NCBI RefSeq assembly: GCF_902499175.1
Contig: NZ_CABVQC010000029.1
Span: forward strand, 34,862 to 98,861
DNA length: 64,000 bases
Source: Burkholderia aenigmatica
GTDB taxonomy: Bacteria > Pseudomonadota > Gammaproteobacteria > Burkholderiales > Burkholderiaceae
Direction of reading: 5' to 3'
Below are positions 1-8,509 of the stretch, piece by piece (position 1 is the stretch's first letter; the number at the start of each line of letters is the position of its first letter). Both the position numbers and the translations under genes were made by a program. Below the pieces are notes generated by a model. The model was not told the DNA's origin. It ran no database searches and saw nothing but the letters and a program-made list of their open reading frames with translations.

Positions 1-7
1 GCCGCCG

Positions 8-598
8 TTACTCCGGAAACGGCAATTCGGTCTGCCCTTCCGCGCGCATGCCGAACGTGTTCAGCGTCATCGCGACGAGCGCGTAGTAGCCGAGCAATGC
101 CACGAGATTCACGACGGTTTCGTGGCCGAAGCGTGCTTCCGCCCGCGCGAACGTCGCGTCGCTCACGCGCCGCGTGTCGTACAGCTCGCTCGCGAACGCA
201 TGGATCAGCGCATCGTCGTCCGACTCGAAGGCGGGTGCGACGCCGCGCCGGATCGCATCGGCCGTCGCGGCCGGCACGCCCGCGTCGACGGCGATCGGAT
301 GGTGGATGTGCCACTCGGCCTGCGAGCGCCAGCGCGCGGCCGTCACGAGAATCGCGAGTTCCGACAGGCGCAGCGGCAGGCCCGTGCGATAGCGGCAGAA
401 CGCGCCGAGCTTCTGCGCGTGCTGAGCAAGCTCGGGGCTCGCGATCCAGCCGAGAAACGGCCCGTTCAGGTTGCCGCGCGGGCCGCTGAGAATGTCGGCC
501 AGCACGGCCTTCTGCTCATCGGTGGCCGATGCGGGATCGAACGGAGACAATCTGTTGGTCATGGCGAGGTCCGGAGAAGGTTCGACGAATCCGCTCAT
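8..598 (-). CDS. Carboxymuconolactone decarboxylase (AhpD-like) family protein
   Basis: About 196 residues of the CMD/AhpD fold. The core around residues 85-110 reads as the family helix (LSELAILVTAARWRS, then AEWHIHH), with the conserved Glu and Trp-His residues. I see no CxxC peroxidase motif, so it belongs with the decarboxylase or gamma-lactone branch rather than true AhpD. I chose the ATG at 598 because its ATGA overlaps the stop of the upstream aminotransferase, a normal sign of translational coupling. A second ATG at 562 would remove 12 residues. It is the last gene of a three-gene operon with an aminotransferase and a C45 acyltransferase. The substrate is unknown. Confidence 0.8.
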   Translation of the reverse strand: MSGFVEPSPDLAMTNRLSPFDPASATDEQKAVLADILSGPRGNLNGPFLGWIASPELAQHAQKLGAFCRYRTGLPLRLSELAILVTAARWRSQAEWHIHHPIAVDAGVPAATADAIRRGVAPAFESDDDALIHAFASELYDTRRVSDATFARAEARFGHETVVNLVALLGYYALVAMTLNTFGMRAEGQTELPFPE

Positions 599-1929
599 GC
601 GCCGGCCGACGCGAGCGCCGCACCGATCGCGCCCGACAGCCGCTCGACGATCGTATCGATCTGCTGCGCGGTGCAAATGAAAGGCGGCGCGACCAGGATG
701 TGATCGCCGTGCACGCCGTCGATCGTCCCGCCCATCGGATACACCATCAGGCCGCGCTGCATCGCTTCGCGCTTGACTGCCGCGTGCAGCTTCAGCGCCG
801 GATCGAACGTCGCCTTGCTGTCGCGATCGCGCACGAGCTCGACGCCGACGAACAACCCGCGGCCGCGCACGTCGCCGATATGCGGATGCGCGCCGTAATG
901 CTCGCGCAACGACGCGCGCAGTTGCTCACCGCGTGCCTTCACGTTGTCGAGCAGCTTCTCTTCGGCGATCACGCGCTGTACTTCGAGCGCGGCCGCGCAG
1001 GCGGTTGCATGGCCGAGGTACGTGTGGCCGTGCTGAAAAAAGCCCGAGCCGTCGACGATCGTCCGGTAAATGCGGTCGCTGACGAGCGTCGCGCCGATCG
1101 GCTGGTAGCCCGCGCCGAGCCCTTTCGCGATCGTCAGCAGATCGGGCGCGACGCCGTCTTCATCGCATGCGTACAAATAGCCCGTGCGCCCCATCCCCGA
1201 CATGATCTCGTCGAGGATCAGCAGCACGCCGTACTTGTCGCACACCGCGCGAATCTTCTTCAGGTACGTGCGCACCGGCGGCACCGCGCCGGCCGTTGCG
1301 CCCACCACCGTCTCCGCGACGAACGCCGCGACGTTATCCGCGCCGAGTTCGACGATCTTCTGCTCGAGCTCGTCCGCGAGACGCTGCGCATACGCTTCGT
1401 CGGTTTCGCCGGCCTGCTGGTCACGGTACGCGAAGCACGGGCTCACGTGGTGCGCTTCGATCAGCAGCGGCAGGAACGGCTCACGCCGCCACGCATTGCC
1501 GCCGATCGCGAGCGCGCCGAGCGTGTTGCCGTGATAGCTCTGGCGCCGCGCGATGAAATGGCGGCGCTGCGGCTCGCCCTTCTCGACGAAATACTGGCGC
1601 GCGAGCTTCAGCGCGGCCTCGACCGCCTCGGAGCCGCCCGACACGAAATACACGTGTTCAAGGCCGGCCGGCGCGGCGTCGACGAGCCGGTCGGCCAGCT
1701 CCTCGGCCACGTCGGTCGTGAAGAACGACGTATGCGCATACGCCAGTTGCTGCGCCTGCCGCTTGATCGCATCAATCACGCGCTGGTTGCTGTGGCCAAG
1801 ACACGAAACGGCCGCACCGCCGCAGGCGTCGATATAGCGTTTGCCGGTCGAGTCGATGATCTCGATGCCGTCGCCTGCGACGGCAACGGGCAAGGTGGCG
1901 CGCGGAGCGCGATGGAAAACGGTCGTCAT
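595..1929 (-). CDS. Class III (acetylornithine/omega-type) PLP aminotransferase
   Basis: 444 residues, the usual length for subgroup III aminotransferases. The PLP signature is clear: LILDEIMSGMGRTG holds the cofactor-binding Asp, and TIAKGLGAGYQP holds the Schiff-base Lys. The phosphate-binding VSGGSEAVEAALK lies near residue 100. The enzyme would move an amino group between an amine or omega-amino acid and an alpha-keto acid in the cytoplasm. A good Shine-Dalgarno (GAGGT) precedes the ATG at 1929. It follows the C45 acyltransferase gene by 15 bases and overlaps the CMD gene by four, so the three are co-transcribed. The true donor cannot be read from sequence. Confidence 0.9.
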   Translation of the reverse strand: MTTVFHRAPRATLPVAVAGDGIEIIDSTGKRYIDACGGAAVSCLGHSNQRVIDAIKRQAQQLAYAHTSFFTTDVAEELADRLVDAAPAGLEHVYFVSGGSEAVEAALKLARQYFVEKGEPQRRHFIARRQSYHGNTLGALAIGGNAWRREPFLPLLIEAHHVSPCFAYRDQQAGETDEAYAQRLADELEQKIVELGADNVAAFVAETVVGATAGAVPPVRTYLKKIRAVCDKYGVLLILDEIMSGMGRTGYLYACDEDGVAPDLLTIAKGLGAGYQPIGATLVSDRIYRTIVDGSGFFQHGHTYLGHATACAAALEVQRVIAEEKLLDNVKARGEQLRASLREHYGAHPHIGDVRGRGLFVGVELVRDRDSKATFDPALKLHAAVKREAMQRGLMVYPMGGTIDGVHGDHILVAPPFICTAQQIDTIVERLSGAIGAALASAGA

Positions 1930-1944
1930 GCGTTACCTCATGGA

Positions 1945-2994
1945 TCAGGATGCGTCGTGCGCGCGTCCGGACGGCACGATGCGCGTCGCGAAACACTGCG
2001 CGCCCTGTTGGTGAATGGTGAAATCGATCGATGCCGCGCCGATCGCGAACATGGCCGTGGCCAGCGTGTTCTCGTCGTCGGGGTCGGCCGGATCGTCGCG
2101 ATAGATCGGCAGCCCTTCCGGTGCGCGATCGCCGAGCACGCGCAGCAGCGCGGCTTCATCGATTGCGTCGATGGCGGGCATCAGCGCATCGACGCGGCGC
2201 TGGCGGTCGGCCGACGATTGCGTGACGATCTGCGCTTCCGCGTCGCAGCCGGGATGCACGAGATGGTTCGCATGCCCCGCGAGCCGCGCGACGTCGATCA
2301 CCGAACAGCGCGCGACGCTCGCCTCGATGCTCAGCACCCGTGCATCGCCGGTCGCGCCCAGCGTGTGATGAAAGCCGCTTGCACGCGCATGACCGCGCAG
2401 CACGTCGGCCGCCGCGTCGAGCGACGTCGCATCGAGCACGGCGCGCGCGAGGATCATGCGCGGCACGCCCGCTGCCGGCGTGCGGATCCGCAGGTTGTTG
2501 ATTGCCTGCGCGATGCCCGCGCGGTTCGCGGCAAAGGTATGGCCCGGCAGCGAGCCGGGGTAATAGAAGCTGACGAAGCCCGGCTTGCCCGCCGGTTGCA
2601 CGTCGACGAGCAGGCAGCGCTCGCGCAGGTACGGATCGCCGTCCTCGTTGTGCGCGATCCAGCGCGTGCCATTCGCGTCGCGCGCGGCAAGCGTCGTGCA
2701 ACCGTCCGGCGCGTTGTGGATCAGCTCGCCGCGACAGTTCCACAGAAAGATGTCCTCGGCCGGCCAGCCGATACCGGCCGCGATCCCGTCCAGCTCCGCG
2801 ACGAGATCGGGATACGCGGCCAGCGCGGCCTGCCGCAGCGCAGCGACGAACGGATGGCCGCGCCAGCGGCGCACGGCCTGCCACGCGCTGCTCTGCTGCA
2901 TGCAGGCATCGAACACGGGACGGGCGAGCTCGCCGAGGCGCACGCCGATGTCGAACGGCGCGCCGGCGATGACGGGGGAAAGGGAAAGCGGCAT
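1945..2994 (-). CDS. C45 peptidase / acyl-CoA:6-APA acyltransferase-like Ntn hydrolase
   Basis: 349 residues resembling the isopenicillin-N acyltransferase (peptidase C45) family. These enzymes mature autocatalytically to expose an N-terminal Cys. The candidate nucleophile lies in NAPDGCTTL near residue 98, followed by the family landmarks WIAHNEDGD and FVSFYYPGSLPGHTFAANRAG. Bacterial homologues hydrolyse or transfer acyl groups on amino acids and amides; I cannot name the substrate. The ATG at 2994 gives a compact start, while upstream in-frame codons have low-complexity Arg-rich translation. It is the first gene of the operon with the aminotransferase and CMD protein. The pairing suggests release of a free amine that is then transaminated, which is inference. 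Confidence 0.8.
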   Translation of the reverse strand: MPLSLSPVIAGAPFDIGVRLGELARPVFDACMQQSSAWQAVRRWRGHPFVAALRQAALAAYPDLVAELDGIAAGIGWPAEDIFLWNCRGELIHNAPDGCTTLAARDANGTRWIAHNEDGDPYLRERCLLVDVQPAGKPGFVSFYYPGSLPGHTFAANRAGIAQAINNLRIRTPAAGVPRMILARAVLDATSLDAAADVLRGHARASGFHHTLGATGDARVLSIEASVARCSVIDVARLAGHANHLVHPGCDAEAQIVTQSSADRQRRVDALMPAIDAIDEAALLRVLGDRAPEGLPIYRDDPADPDDENTLATAMFAIGAASIDFTIHQQGAQCFATRIVPSGRAHDAS

Positions 2995-3118
2995 GTCGGG
3001 CGAAAGGGTCGAATTCCGGTGGCATGTAGCGTGCGCCCGGCTGGCGCGGCCCGTCAAATGATGCCGGGCCACCCGCCACCGGGCTCGCGCAACACGCGAT
3101 GAAGAATTAGACAATCAC

Positions 3119-3152
3119 ACAACATATGTTGTCAATAGCCGTACGCTGACAA
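3119..3152. promoter_or_regulatory. Palindromic operator-like sequence
   Basis: A perfect 14-bp palindrome (ACAACATATGTTGT, 3119-3132) overlaps a second inverted pair, TTGTCA at 3129-3134 and TGACAA at 3147-3152. The cluster sits in the AT-rich gap between the fused ABC exporter's end and the acyltransferase operon start at 2994. It therefore probably controls that minus-strand operon. TGTTGTCA-type half-sites resemble GntR/FadR-class operators, but no such regulator is encoded nearby. Confidence 0.5.
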
Positions 3153-3181
3153 CACGGGTTGAAGCAGCGTTCGCCGGCCGC

Positions 3182-6100
3182 TCACGCCGCGACCCCGCTC
3201 GCCTGATGCGAAACGAGCCGCGCATACGCGCCCTGCCGTGCCATCAGGTCCGCATGCCGGCCGGCCTCGATCACGCTGCCGTGCGCCATCACGAGGATCA
3301 GGTCGGCATTGCGCACGGTCGACAGCCGGTGCGCGATGATGATCGACGTGCGTTGCGTCATCAGGTCTTCCAGCGCCGCGCGGATCTGCTGCTCGCTGAT
3401 CGTGTCCAGATGGGACGTCGCTTCGTCGAGGATCAGCACGGGCGCATCCTTCAGGAACGCGCGCGCAATCGCGACACGCTGACGCTGGCCGCCCGACAAC
3501 TGCACGCCACGTTCGCCGACGCGCGTCGCGAGCCCGTCCGGCAGCCGCGCGACGAAGTCGCCGAGCGCCGCATGGTCGATCGCGCGCTGCACGTCCGCGT
3601 CGGACGCGTCGTTCGCGGCAAGCCGGATGTTCGCTTCGAGCGTGTCGTTGAACAGGTAGGTATCCTGCGCAACCAGCGCGATGTGCTGCCGCAAGTCGTC
3701 GAGCCGCAAGTCGCGCAGATCGACGCCGCCGAGCGTCACGCGGCCCTGCTGCGGATCCCAGAAGCGCAGCAGCAGGCTCGCGACCGTCGACTTGCCGGCG
3801 CCCGACGCACCGACCAGCGCGACCGTGCTGCCCGGCGGCACCTCGAAGCTCACGCGGTCGATCGCGGGCACGCTGCGGCCCGGGTACGTAAAGGACGTGG
3901 CTTCGAAACGCACCGCCGGATTGGCCGGCATCGCCTCAGCGCCGTCCGTCACCGGCACGGGCTCCTTCTCCAGCGCACGCAGGCGGCGCGTCGACGCGAT
4001 CGTGTCGGCAAGCTGGCGCGCGACCTGGCCGATTTCGGCCACCGGCATGAAGGCGGCCACCGCAATCAGCACCAGCAGCGGCAACGATTCGCGCGGAAAC
4101 CAGCCGCGCGCACACAGCAGCGCGCCGAGCGCCGCGACGGCCAGCCCGCCGAGCCCGCTCGCGACTTCCAGTGCGGCACTCTGCGTCGACAGGTCGTCGA
4201 GCAGCTTTGCGCGCTGCTTCCGGTACGCATCGACTTCGGCCACGAACGCTGCGCGACGGCGCGTGACGGCCTGGAACGCGGTCAGCTCCGCGAGCCCCTG
4301 GATCGTTTCGGTCAGGTGCGCGCCGAGCTGGCCGAGCGCTTCGCGCGCGCCGGTGCCGAGCCGGTCGACGTCGCGTCGCGCCAGCACCGGCGCGAGCCCG
4401 GCCCACAACAGGAACGGCAGCAGCACGAGCGCGAGCGGCCACGCGACCGACGCGAGCAGCACCAGCACGGCGGCCGGCACGAGCACCGCGACGAACGCGG
4501 GCGCCAGCGTGTGCGCATAGAAATACTCGACGGTCTCGACGTCCTGCGTCGCGAGCGACACGAGATCGCCGGAGCGGCGGCGCAGCAGCCCGGCCGGCGC
4601 GAGACGTTCGAGCGTCGCGAACAGCGCGATGCGCATTTCCGCGAGCAGCCGGTACGCCATGTCGTGCGCGAGCCACGATTCGAGCCAGTGCAGCACGGCC
4701 GCCACCGGCGCGATCACGAGCAGCGCAGCAACGAGCGTCGGGTTCACGTGGCCGCCCGGTACCGCGCCGACCACCAGCGCGCCGATCACGCCGACGCCGA
4801 TGAACGCGAGCACACGCCCGATCCCGAACAGCACCGTCAGCACGACCTTGCCCGTCCACGGACGCACGAAGCGCAGCAGCGTCTGCAGGGTTTCCGGCCA
4901 GCCGATCTCCGCCGCATCGTCGTTCAGTGGCCGCACCTGCGGGCCCGACGACGCGCGCGCGGTCGCGCCGGCCGTCGTTGCCGTGCCGGCCGATTCGACG
5001 GCCGCTTCCAGTTGCGGCCCCATCAACCGGCGATATGGGCCGTCGCGCGCGATCAGCGCCGCGTGCGTGCCCTCGTCGACGACCTGCCCCTGGTCGAGCA
5101 CCAGGATGCGGTCGGCGCCGATCACGCTGGACAGCCGGTGCGCGAGCACGAGCGTGGTCCGCCCGCGCGTGAGCCGATCGAGCGCCTGCTGGATCAGCGC
5201 TTCGTTTTCCGCGTCGACCGAAGACAGCGCCTCGTCTAGCAGCAGGATCGGCGCATCGCGCAGCAGCGCGCGGGCAATCGCCAGGCGCTGGCGCTGGCCG
5301 CCCGACAGCATGAGCCCGCGTTCGCCGATGCGCGTCGCGTAGCCATCGGGCAGCGCCGAGATGAAATCGTGCGCGTTGGCCGCGCGCGCGGCGGCGATCA
5401 TGTCCGCGTCGCTCGCGTCGGGGCGGCCGAGCCGCAGGTTGTCGGCCACGCTGCCGTCGAACAGCGTCGCATCCTGCGCGACGACCGCGATCATCTCGCG
5501 TACCTGGCCGGCATCGAGCGTGCGCACGTCGTGGCCGCCAATGCGGATCGCGCCGCCCTGCGCGTCGTGCTGACGCAGCAGCAGGCGCACGATGGTCGAC
5601 TTGCCCGCGCCGCTCGGCCCGACGATCGCCACCGTCTCGCCTTCACGAACCGAGAAGCTCAGCGCCGCATGCGCGTCCGCGCGGCGCCCCGGATACGCGA
5701 AGCTGACGGCGTCGAACGCGATCTCCGGCCGCAGGCCCGTCACACGCGGCGCGTCGTTGGCCGGTGCATGGCTATCCGCTTCGAGCAGCGCGTGAATCGC
5801 ATTCGCCGCCGACTGGCCGATCATCCCCTGGTGCAACACGGAACGCAGGTCGCGCAGCGGCCGGAAGATTTCGCTGCCGGCCATCAGCACGATCAGCAGC
5901 GCCTCGAGGCTCATGTCGCCGTGCCGCACGCGCCACGCGCCGACCGCGATCGCGGCGGCCGCGCCGAGGCCGGTGCCGAGATCGGTGAAGAGCCGCGTCA
6001 GCAAGCCGAGCGCGAGCACCCAGAACGTGCTGTCGGACAGCGCACGCGCCTTCGCGGCCAGCTTCGCGCCGAACGCCGTGCCTTGCCCGAACGCCTTCAG

Positions 6101-6721
6101 CGTCGGCAGGCCTTGCACCGCGTCGAGAAATTCCTCGCCGAATGCCTTGAAGGCGGCCGAGCGTGCGAGCGCCGCGCGCTTGTCGGCGCGATGCACGAGT
6201 TGCGGCAGCGCGAGCGTGACGAGCGCCGCGACCAGCAGGATCGCGGCCGTCGGCACGTCCCACCAGGCGAGCACCGCGAAGATCATCACCGGCGCGCAGG
6301 CGGCGATCACGAGTTGCGGCAAATAAGTGCCGAAAAAGGTCTGCAACTGCTCGACGCCGTCGACGACGGCCAGCATCACGCCGCCCGTGCGTTCGCCGCT
6401 GAACCAGGCGGGGCCGAGCGCGGCGATCCGGTCGAACAGCCGCGCGCGCAGCGTGGCCTGCACGCGCCCGGCCGTGTGCTGTGCGAGTATCGTGCGGCGA
6501 TGGTCGAGCCATGCGCGCAGCAGCACGCAGGCCGCCGTTGCAACGACGGCTTCGCCGATGCTGCGTGCCGGCGCGCCGGAAAAGACCAGCGCCAGCACGC
6601 GGCCGAGAAACACGAAGCGCAGGATCCCGACACCCATCGCGAGCAGCCCGAGCGCGACGGCCGCGGCGACCCGCCAGCGCAGTCCCGCCATCATTGCCCA
6701 TAGTCGTCGGTCGAAATACAT
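3182..6721 (-). CDS. Fused ABC exporter, two permease-ATPase halves (CydD-CydC-like)
   Basis: A single 1,179-residue polypeptide containing two complete half-transporters. Each has about six membrane helices and an ATPase. The first ATPase shows GPSGAGKST, LSGGQRQRLAIARALL and LLLDEALSSVD. The second shows GASGAGKST, LSGGQRQRVAIARAF and LILDEATSHLD. The first membrane half (FFGTYLPQL, GERTGGVML) resembles CydD and the second CydC. Those two usually come from separate genes and export glutathione/cysteine for cytochrome bd assembly. Both ATPases look catalytically intact, unlike many asymmetric exporters. The ATG at 6721 is preceded by GGAGGG; the longer upstream frame lacks a site. It is divergent from a LysR gene. 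No cydAB lies in the window, so the substrate remains open. Confidence 0.85.
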   Translation of the reverse strand: MYFDRRLWAMMAGLRWRVAAAVALGLLAMGVGILRFVFLGRVLALVFSGAPARSIGEAVVATAACVLLRAWLDHRRTILAQHTAGRVQATLRARLFDRIAALGPAWFSGERTGGVMLAVVDGVEQLQTFFGTYLPQLVIAACAPVMIFAVLAWWDVPTAAILLVAALVTLALPQLVHRADKRAALARSAAFKAFGEEFLDAVQGLPTLKAFGQGTAFGAKLAAKARALSDSTFWVLALGLLTRLFTDLGTGLGAAAAIAVGAWRVRHGDMSLEALLIVLMAGSEIFRPLRDLRSVLHQGMIGQSAANAIHALLEADSHAPANDAPRVTGLRPEIAFDAVSFAYPGRRADAHAALSFSVREGETVAIVGPSGAGKSTIVRLLLRQHDAQGGAIRIGGHDVRTLDAGQVREMIAVVAQDATLFDGSVADNLRLGRPDASDADMIAAARAANAHDFISALPDGYATRIGERGLMLSGGQRQRLAIARALLRDAPILLLDEALSSVDAENEALIQQALDRLTRGRTTLVLAHRLSSVIGADRILVLDQGQVVDEGTHAALIARDGPYRRLMGPQLEAAVESAGTATTAGATARASSGPQVRPLNDDAAEIGWPETLQTLLRFVRPWTGKVVLTVLFGIGRVLAFIGVGVIGALVVGAVPGGHVNPTLVAALLVIAPVAAVLHWLESWLAHDMAYRLLAEMRIALFATLERLAPAGLLRRRSGDLVSLATQDVETVEYFYAHTLAPAFVAVLVPAAVLVLLASVAWPLALVLLPFLLWAGLAPVLARRDVDRLGTGAREALGQLGAHLTETIQGLAELTAFQAVTRRRAAFVAEVDAYRKQRAKLLDDLSTQSAALEVASGLGGLAVAALGALLCARGWFPRESLPLLVLIAVAAFMPVAEIGQVARQLADTIASTRRLRALEKEPVPVTDGAEAMPANPAVRFEATSFTYPGRSVPAIDRVSFEVPPGSTVALVGASGAGKSTVASLLLRFWDPQQGRVTLGGVDLRDLRLDDLRQHIALVAQDTYLFNDTLEANIRLAANDASDADVQRAIDHAALGDFVARLPDGLATRVGERGVQLSGGQRQRVAIARAFLKDAPVLILDEATSHLDTISEQQIRAALEDLMTQRTSIIIAHRLSTVRNADLILVMAHGSVIEAGRHADLMARQGAYARLVSHQASGVAA

Positions 6722-6804
6722 GAAGCCCTCCGGTAGTGTCCGATGATGTTTTTTCTTGACCGGATCGAGGCTACCCGCGCCACCCGTGCGCGGCAAAAGA
6801 TGAT

Positions 6805-6833
6805 TTTTCAACGGGTGTTGAGTCAACTACAAT
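6805..6833 (+). promoter_or_regulatory. LysR promoter overlapped by three half-sites
   Basis: A plausible sigma-70 promoter: TTTTCA (6805-6810), 17-bp spacer, TACAAT (6828-6833). Inside it are three inverted or repeated half-sites, TCAAC (6808-6812), GTTGA (6817-6821) and TCAAC (6823-6827). This is the pattern expected for LysR autoregulation. The -10 hexamer ends only seven bases before the ATG at 6841. Confidence 0.5.
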
Positions 6834-6840
6834 ACCCCGC

Positions 6841-7809
6841 ATGTCGCACCTCCCTCCCCTCAGCGCATTGCGGGCTTTCGAGGCGGCCGTCCGCCTCGGC
6901 GGGTTTGCGCGCGCGGCCGTCGAGCTGAACGTGTCGACGAGCGCGGTCAGCCACCAGATCCGCGCGCTCGAGGAATCGCTCGGCGCACGGCTGCTCGAAC
7001 GCAGTACGGGGCTCGGCGGCATCAGTCTCACGCCGGCCGGCGCGCGCCTGTTGCCGGCCGTCAGCGATGCGCTGTCGCGCCTGACCGACGCCTGCGCCGA
7101 GATTCGCGGCACCGCGCAACGGCTGACGGTATCCGCCAACGCGTCGTTTTCGTCGATGTGGCTTGCGCGCCGCCTCGCGGAATTCTCGTCGAGCCATCCG
7201 GAAACGCCGCTGCACGCCGTCGCGCTCGACGACGAACCCGATTTCTCGCGCCACGGCGTCGATCTGGCGATCGTGAACGTGCCGGCGCATCGCCTGAAAA
7301 CCGACGACGACGTGCTGCTGCAGGAAACCGTATTCCCGGTCTGCAGCCCGGAGCTGCATCCGTTCGCGTCGGGGAACGTGTGCCGCTGCCGGCTGCTGCA
7401 GGAGATGAACGAATACACGCCCGAGATCGACTGGCGCAACTGGTCGGCGGAATTCGGCCTGCCGGGCGACTTCGAAACGAAGATCGTCCGCTACAGCAGT
7501 TTCAGCCAGGTGATCGGCGCGGCCGTCGGCGGGGCGGGCATCGCGCTCGGCCGCACGCCGCTGATCGAACCGGAGCTGCGGAGCGGGCGTCTCGTGCCGC
7601 TGCGGCCGGGCCTCGAACGCGCCGCGTCGTGGCGCTTCGTGCTGCGCCGCAATCCATCGACACGGCACCGGCTGCTCGATCCGCTGATCGCCTTCCTGCA
7701 CCGCGAAGCAGCAGAAGAAGCAGACGCCGCGCCGTTCGCCGGCACGATCGTTGCGCCCGCATCGAACGACCGTCTCGTGCGCGGCACGGGTGGCGCGACC
7801 GGCAAGTAA
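6841..7809 (+). CDS. LysR-family transcriptional regulator (GcvA-like)
   Basis: 322 residues. The N-terminal winged helix-turn-helix is typical (LSALRAFEAAVRLGGF, then ELNVSTSAVSHQIRALE), and a substrate-binding domain fills the rest, as in GcvA-type members. The C-terminus (about residues 295-322) is a low-complexity tail. The gene is transcribed away from the fused ABC exporter with 119 bases between starts, so it probably controls that exporter as well as itself. No Shine-Dalgarno is visible before the ATG, and the predicted -10 box lies so close that the mRNA may be leaderless. Confidence 0.88.
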   Translation: MSHLPPLSALRAFEAAVRLGGFARAAVELNVSTSAVSHQIRALEESLGARLLERSTGLGGISLTPAGARLLPAVSDALSRLTDACAEIRGTAQRLTVSANASFSSMWLARRLAEFSSSHPETPLHAVALDDEPDFSRHGVDLAIVNVPAHRLKTDDDVLLQETVFPVCSPELHPFASGNVCRCRLLQEMNEYTPEIDWRNWSAEFGLPGDFETKIVRYSSFSQVIGAAVGGAGIALGRTPLIEPELRSGRLVPLRPGLERAASWRFVLRRNPSTRHRLLDPLIAFLHREAAEEADAAPFAGTIVAPASNDRLVRGTGGATGK

Positions 7810-7836
7810 CGCGCCGGCCGCGCCTGCACACGCGGC

Positions 7837-8208
7837 TTACGGCGCAGCGAAGAACAACGCGACCACGCACGCCATCCCGCCAAACCATACGAGCGAACGC
7901 AGCGACGCCCAGTTCAGCAGGTACATCAGCGTATAGACGATCCGGATCGCGACGAACGCCATCGCAAGCTGATCGACGCGATGCACGTTCGCGCCGTTGT
8001 GCCACGCCACCACCAGCGCGGCCGTGAACAGCGCGAGCGCTTCCCATGCGTTCTGGTGCGCGGCCTGCGCGCGGGCGCGCCAGCCTTCGAGTTTCGCCAG
8101 ATAGTCGCGCGGCACGCGGTTGTCGTAGCCCTTGCGGGCCTTCGCGAGAAACGTCATCGGGAACGGCAACAGCGCCACGATGAACAGGCACAGCTGGGAC
8201 GTCGTCAT
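7837..8208 (-). CDS. MAPEG family membrane protein
   Basis: 123 residues with four hydrophobic segments, fitting the MAPEG fold (membrane-associated proteins in eicosanoid and glutathione metabolism). NRVPRDYLAKLEGWRARAQAAHQNAWEAL in the first loop carries the family's Arg/Asn/Glu glutathione-site pattern, seen in bacterial MAPEG proteins of unknown substrate. I start it at the ATG at 8208, behind AGGAGGA; a TTG at 8211 is in frame. It converges on the LysR gene and diverges from alr, with a 12-bp palindrome upstream. Confidence 0.85.
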   Translation of the reverse strand: MTTSQLCLFIVALLPFPMTFLAKARKGYDNRVPRDYLAKLEGWRARAQAAHQNAWEALALFTAALVVAWHNGANVHRVDQLAMAFVAIRIVYTLMYLLNWASLRSLVWFGGMACVVALFFAAP

Positions 8209-8232
8209 CAACAGTCTCCTCCTTTATAATTA

Positions 8233-8244
8233 CATTGATCAATG
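8233..8244. promoter_or_regulatory. 12-bp palindrome upstream of the MAPEG gene
   Basis: CATTGATCAATG is a perfect palindrome 25-36 bases upstream of the MAPEG start, in an AT-rich patch (TTATAATTAC alongside). It looks like an operator over the MAPEG promoter. The rest of the 301-base gap (8209-8509) is AT-rich around 8360-8430 and probably holds the alr promoter; I see no gene in it. Confidence 0.4.
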
Positions 8245-8509
8245 ACAAGATCGCCGAGAGCTTAGCATCGCGCCGCGCTGTTCGCGTACCGGTTTTCTAG
8301 ACGGGAGACTCGGCTGCAAGGCCCGTCGACCGCCGCAGCCAGCGCGGTCAGACACCAAAATTTCCACCAAATCGTCGAAAAAAAAGTTAATTAAAACTGG
8401 TCGAACACCAATAATATAGCGCTCAACACTGGCTCGGCGCGTTGTCGCGCCAGCCTGCCGAACCCGCGCCGCCGCGCGCGCCGAACGACATCCGACCCGA
8501 GACATCGCC

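Noticed and set aside
529..3102. Very long plus-strand open frame (about 857 codons) opposite the aminotransferase and acyltransferase genes
   Set aside because: Arg/His-rich translation with no family resemblance; it is the antisense shadow of real minus-strand genes in high-GC DNA.
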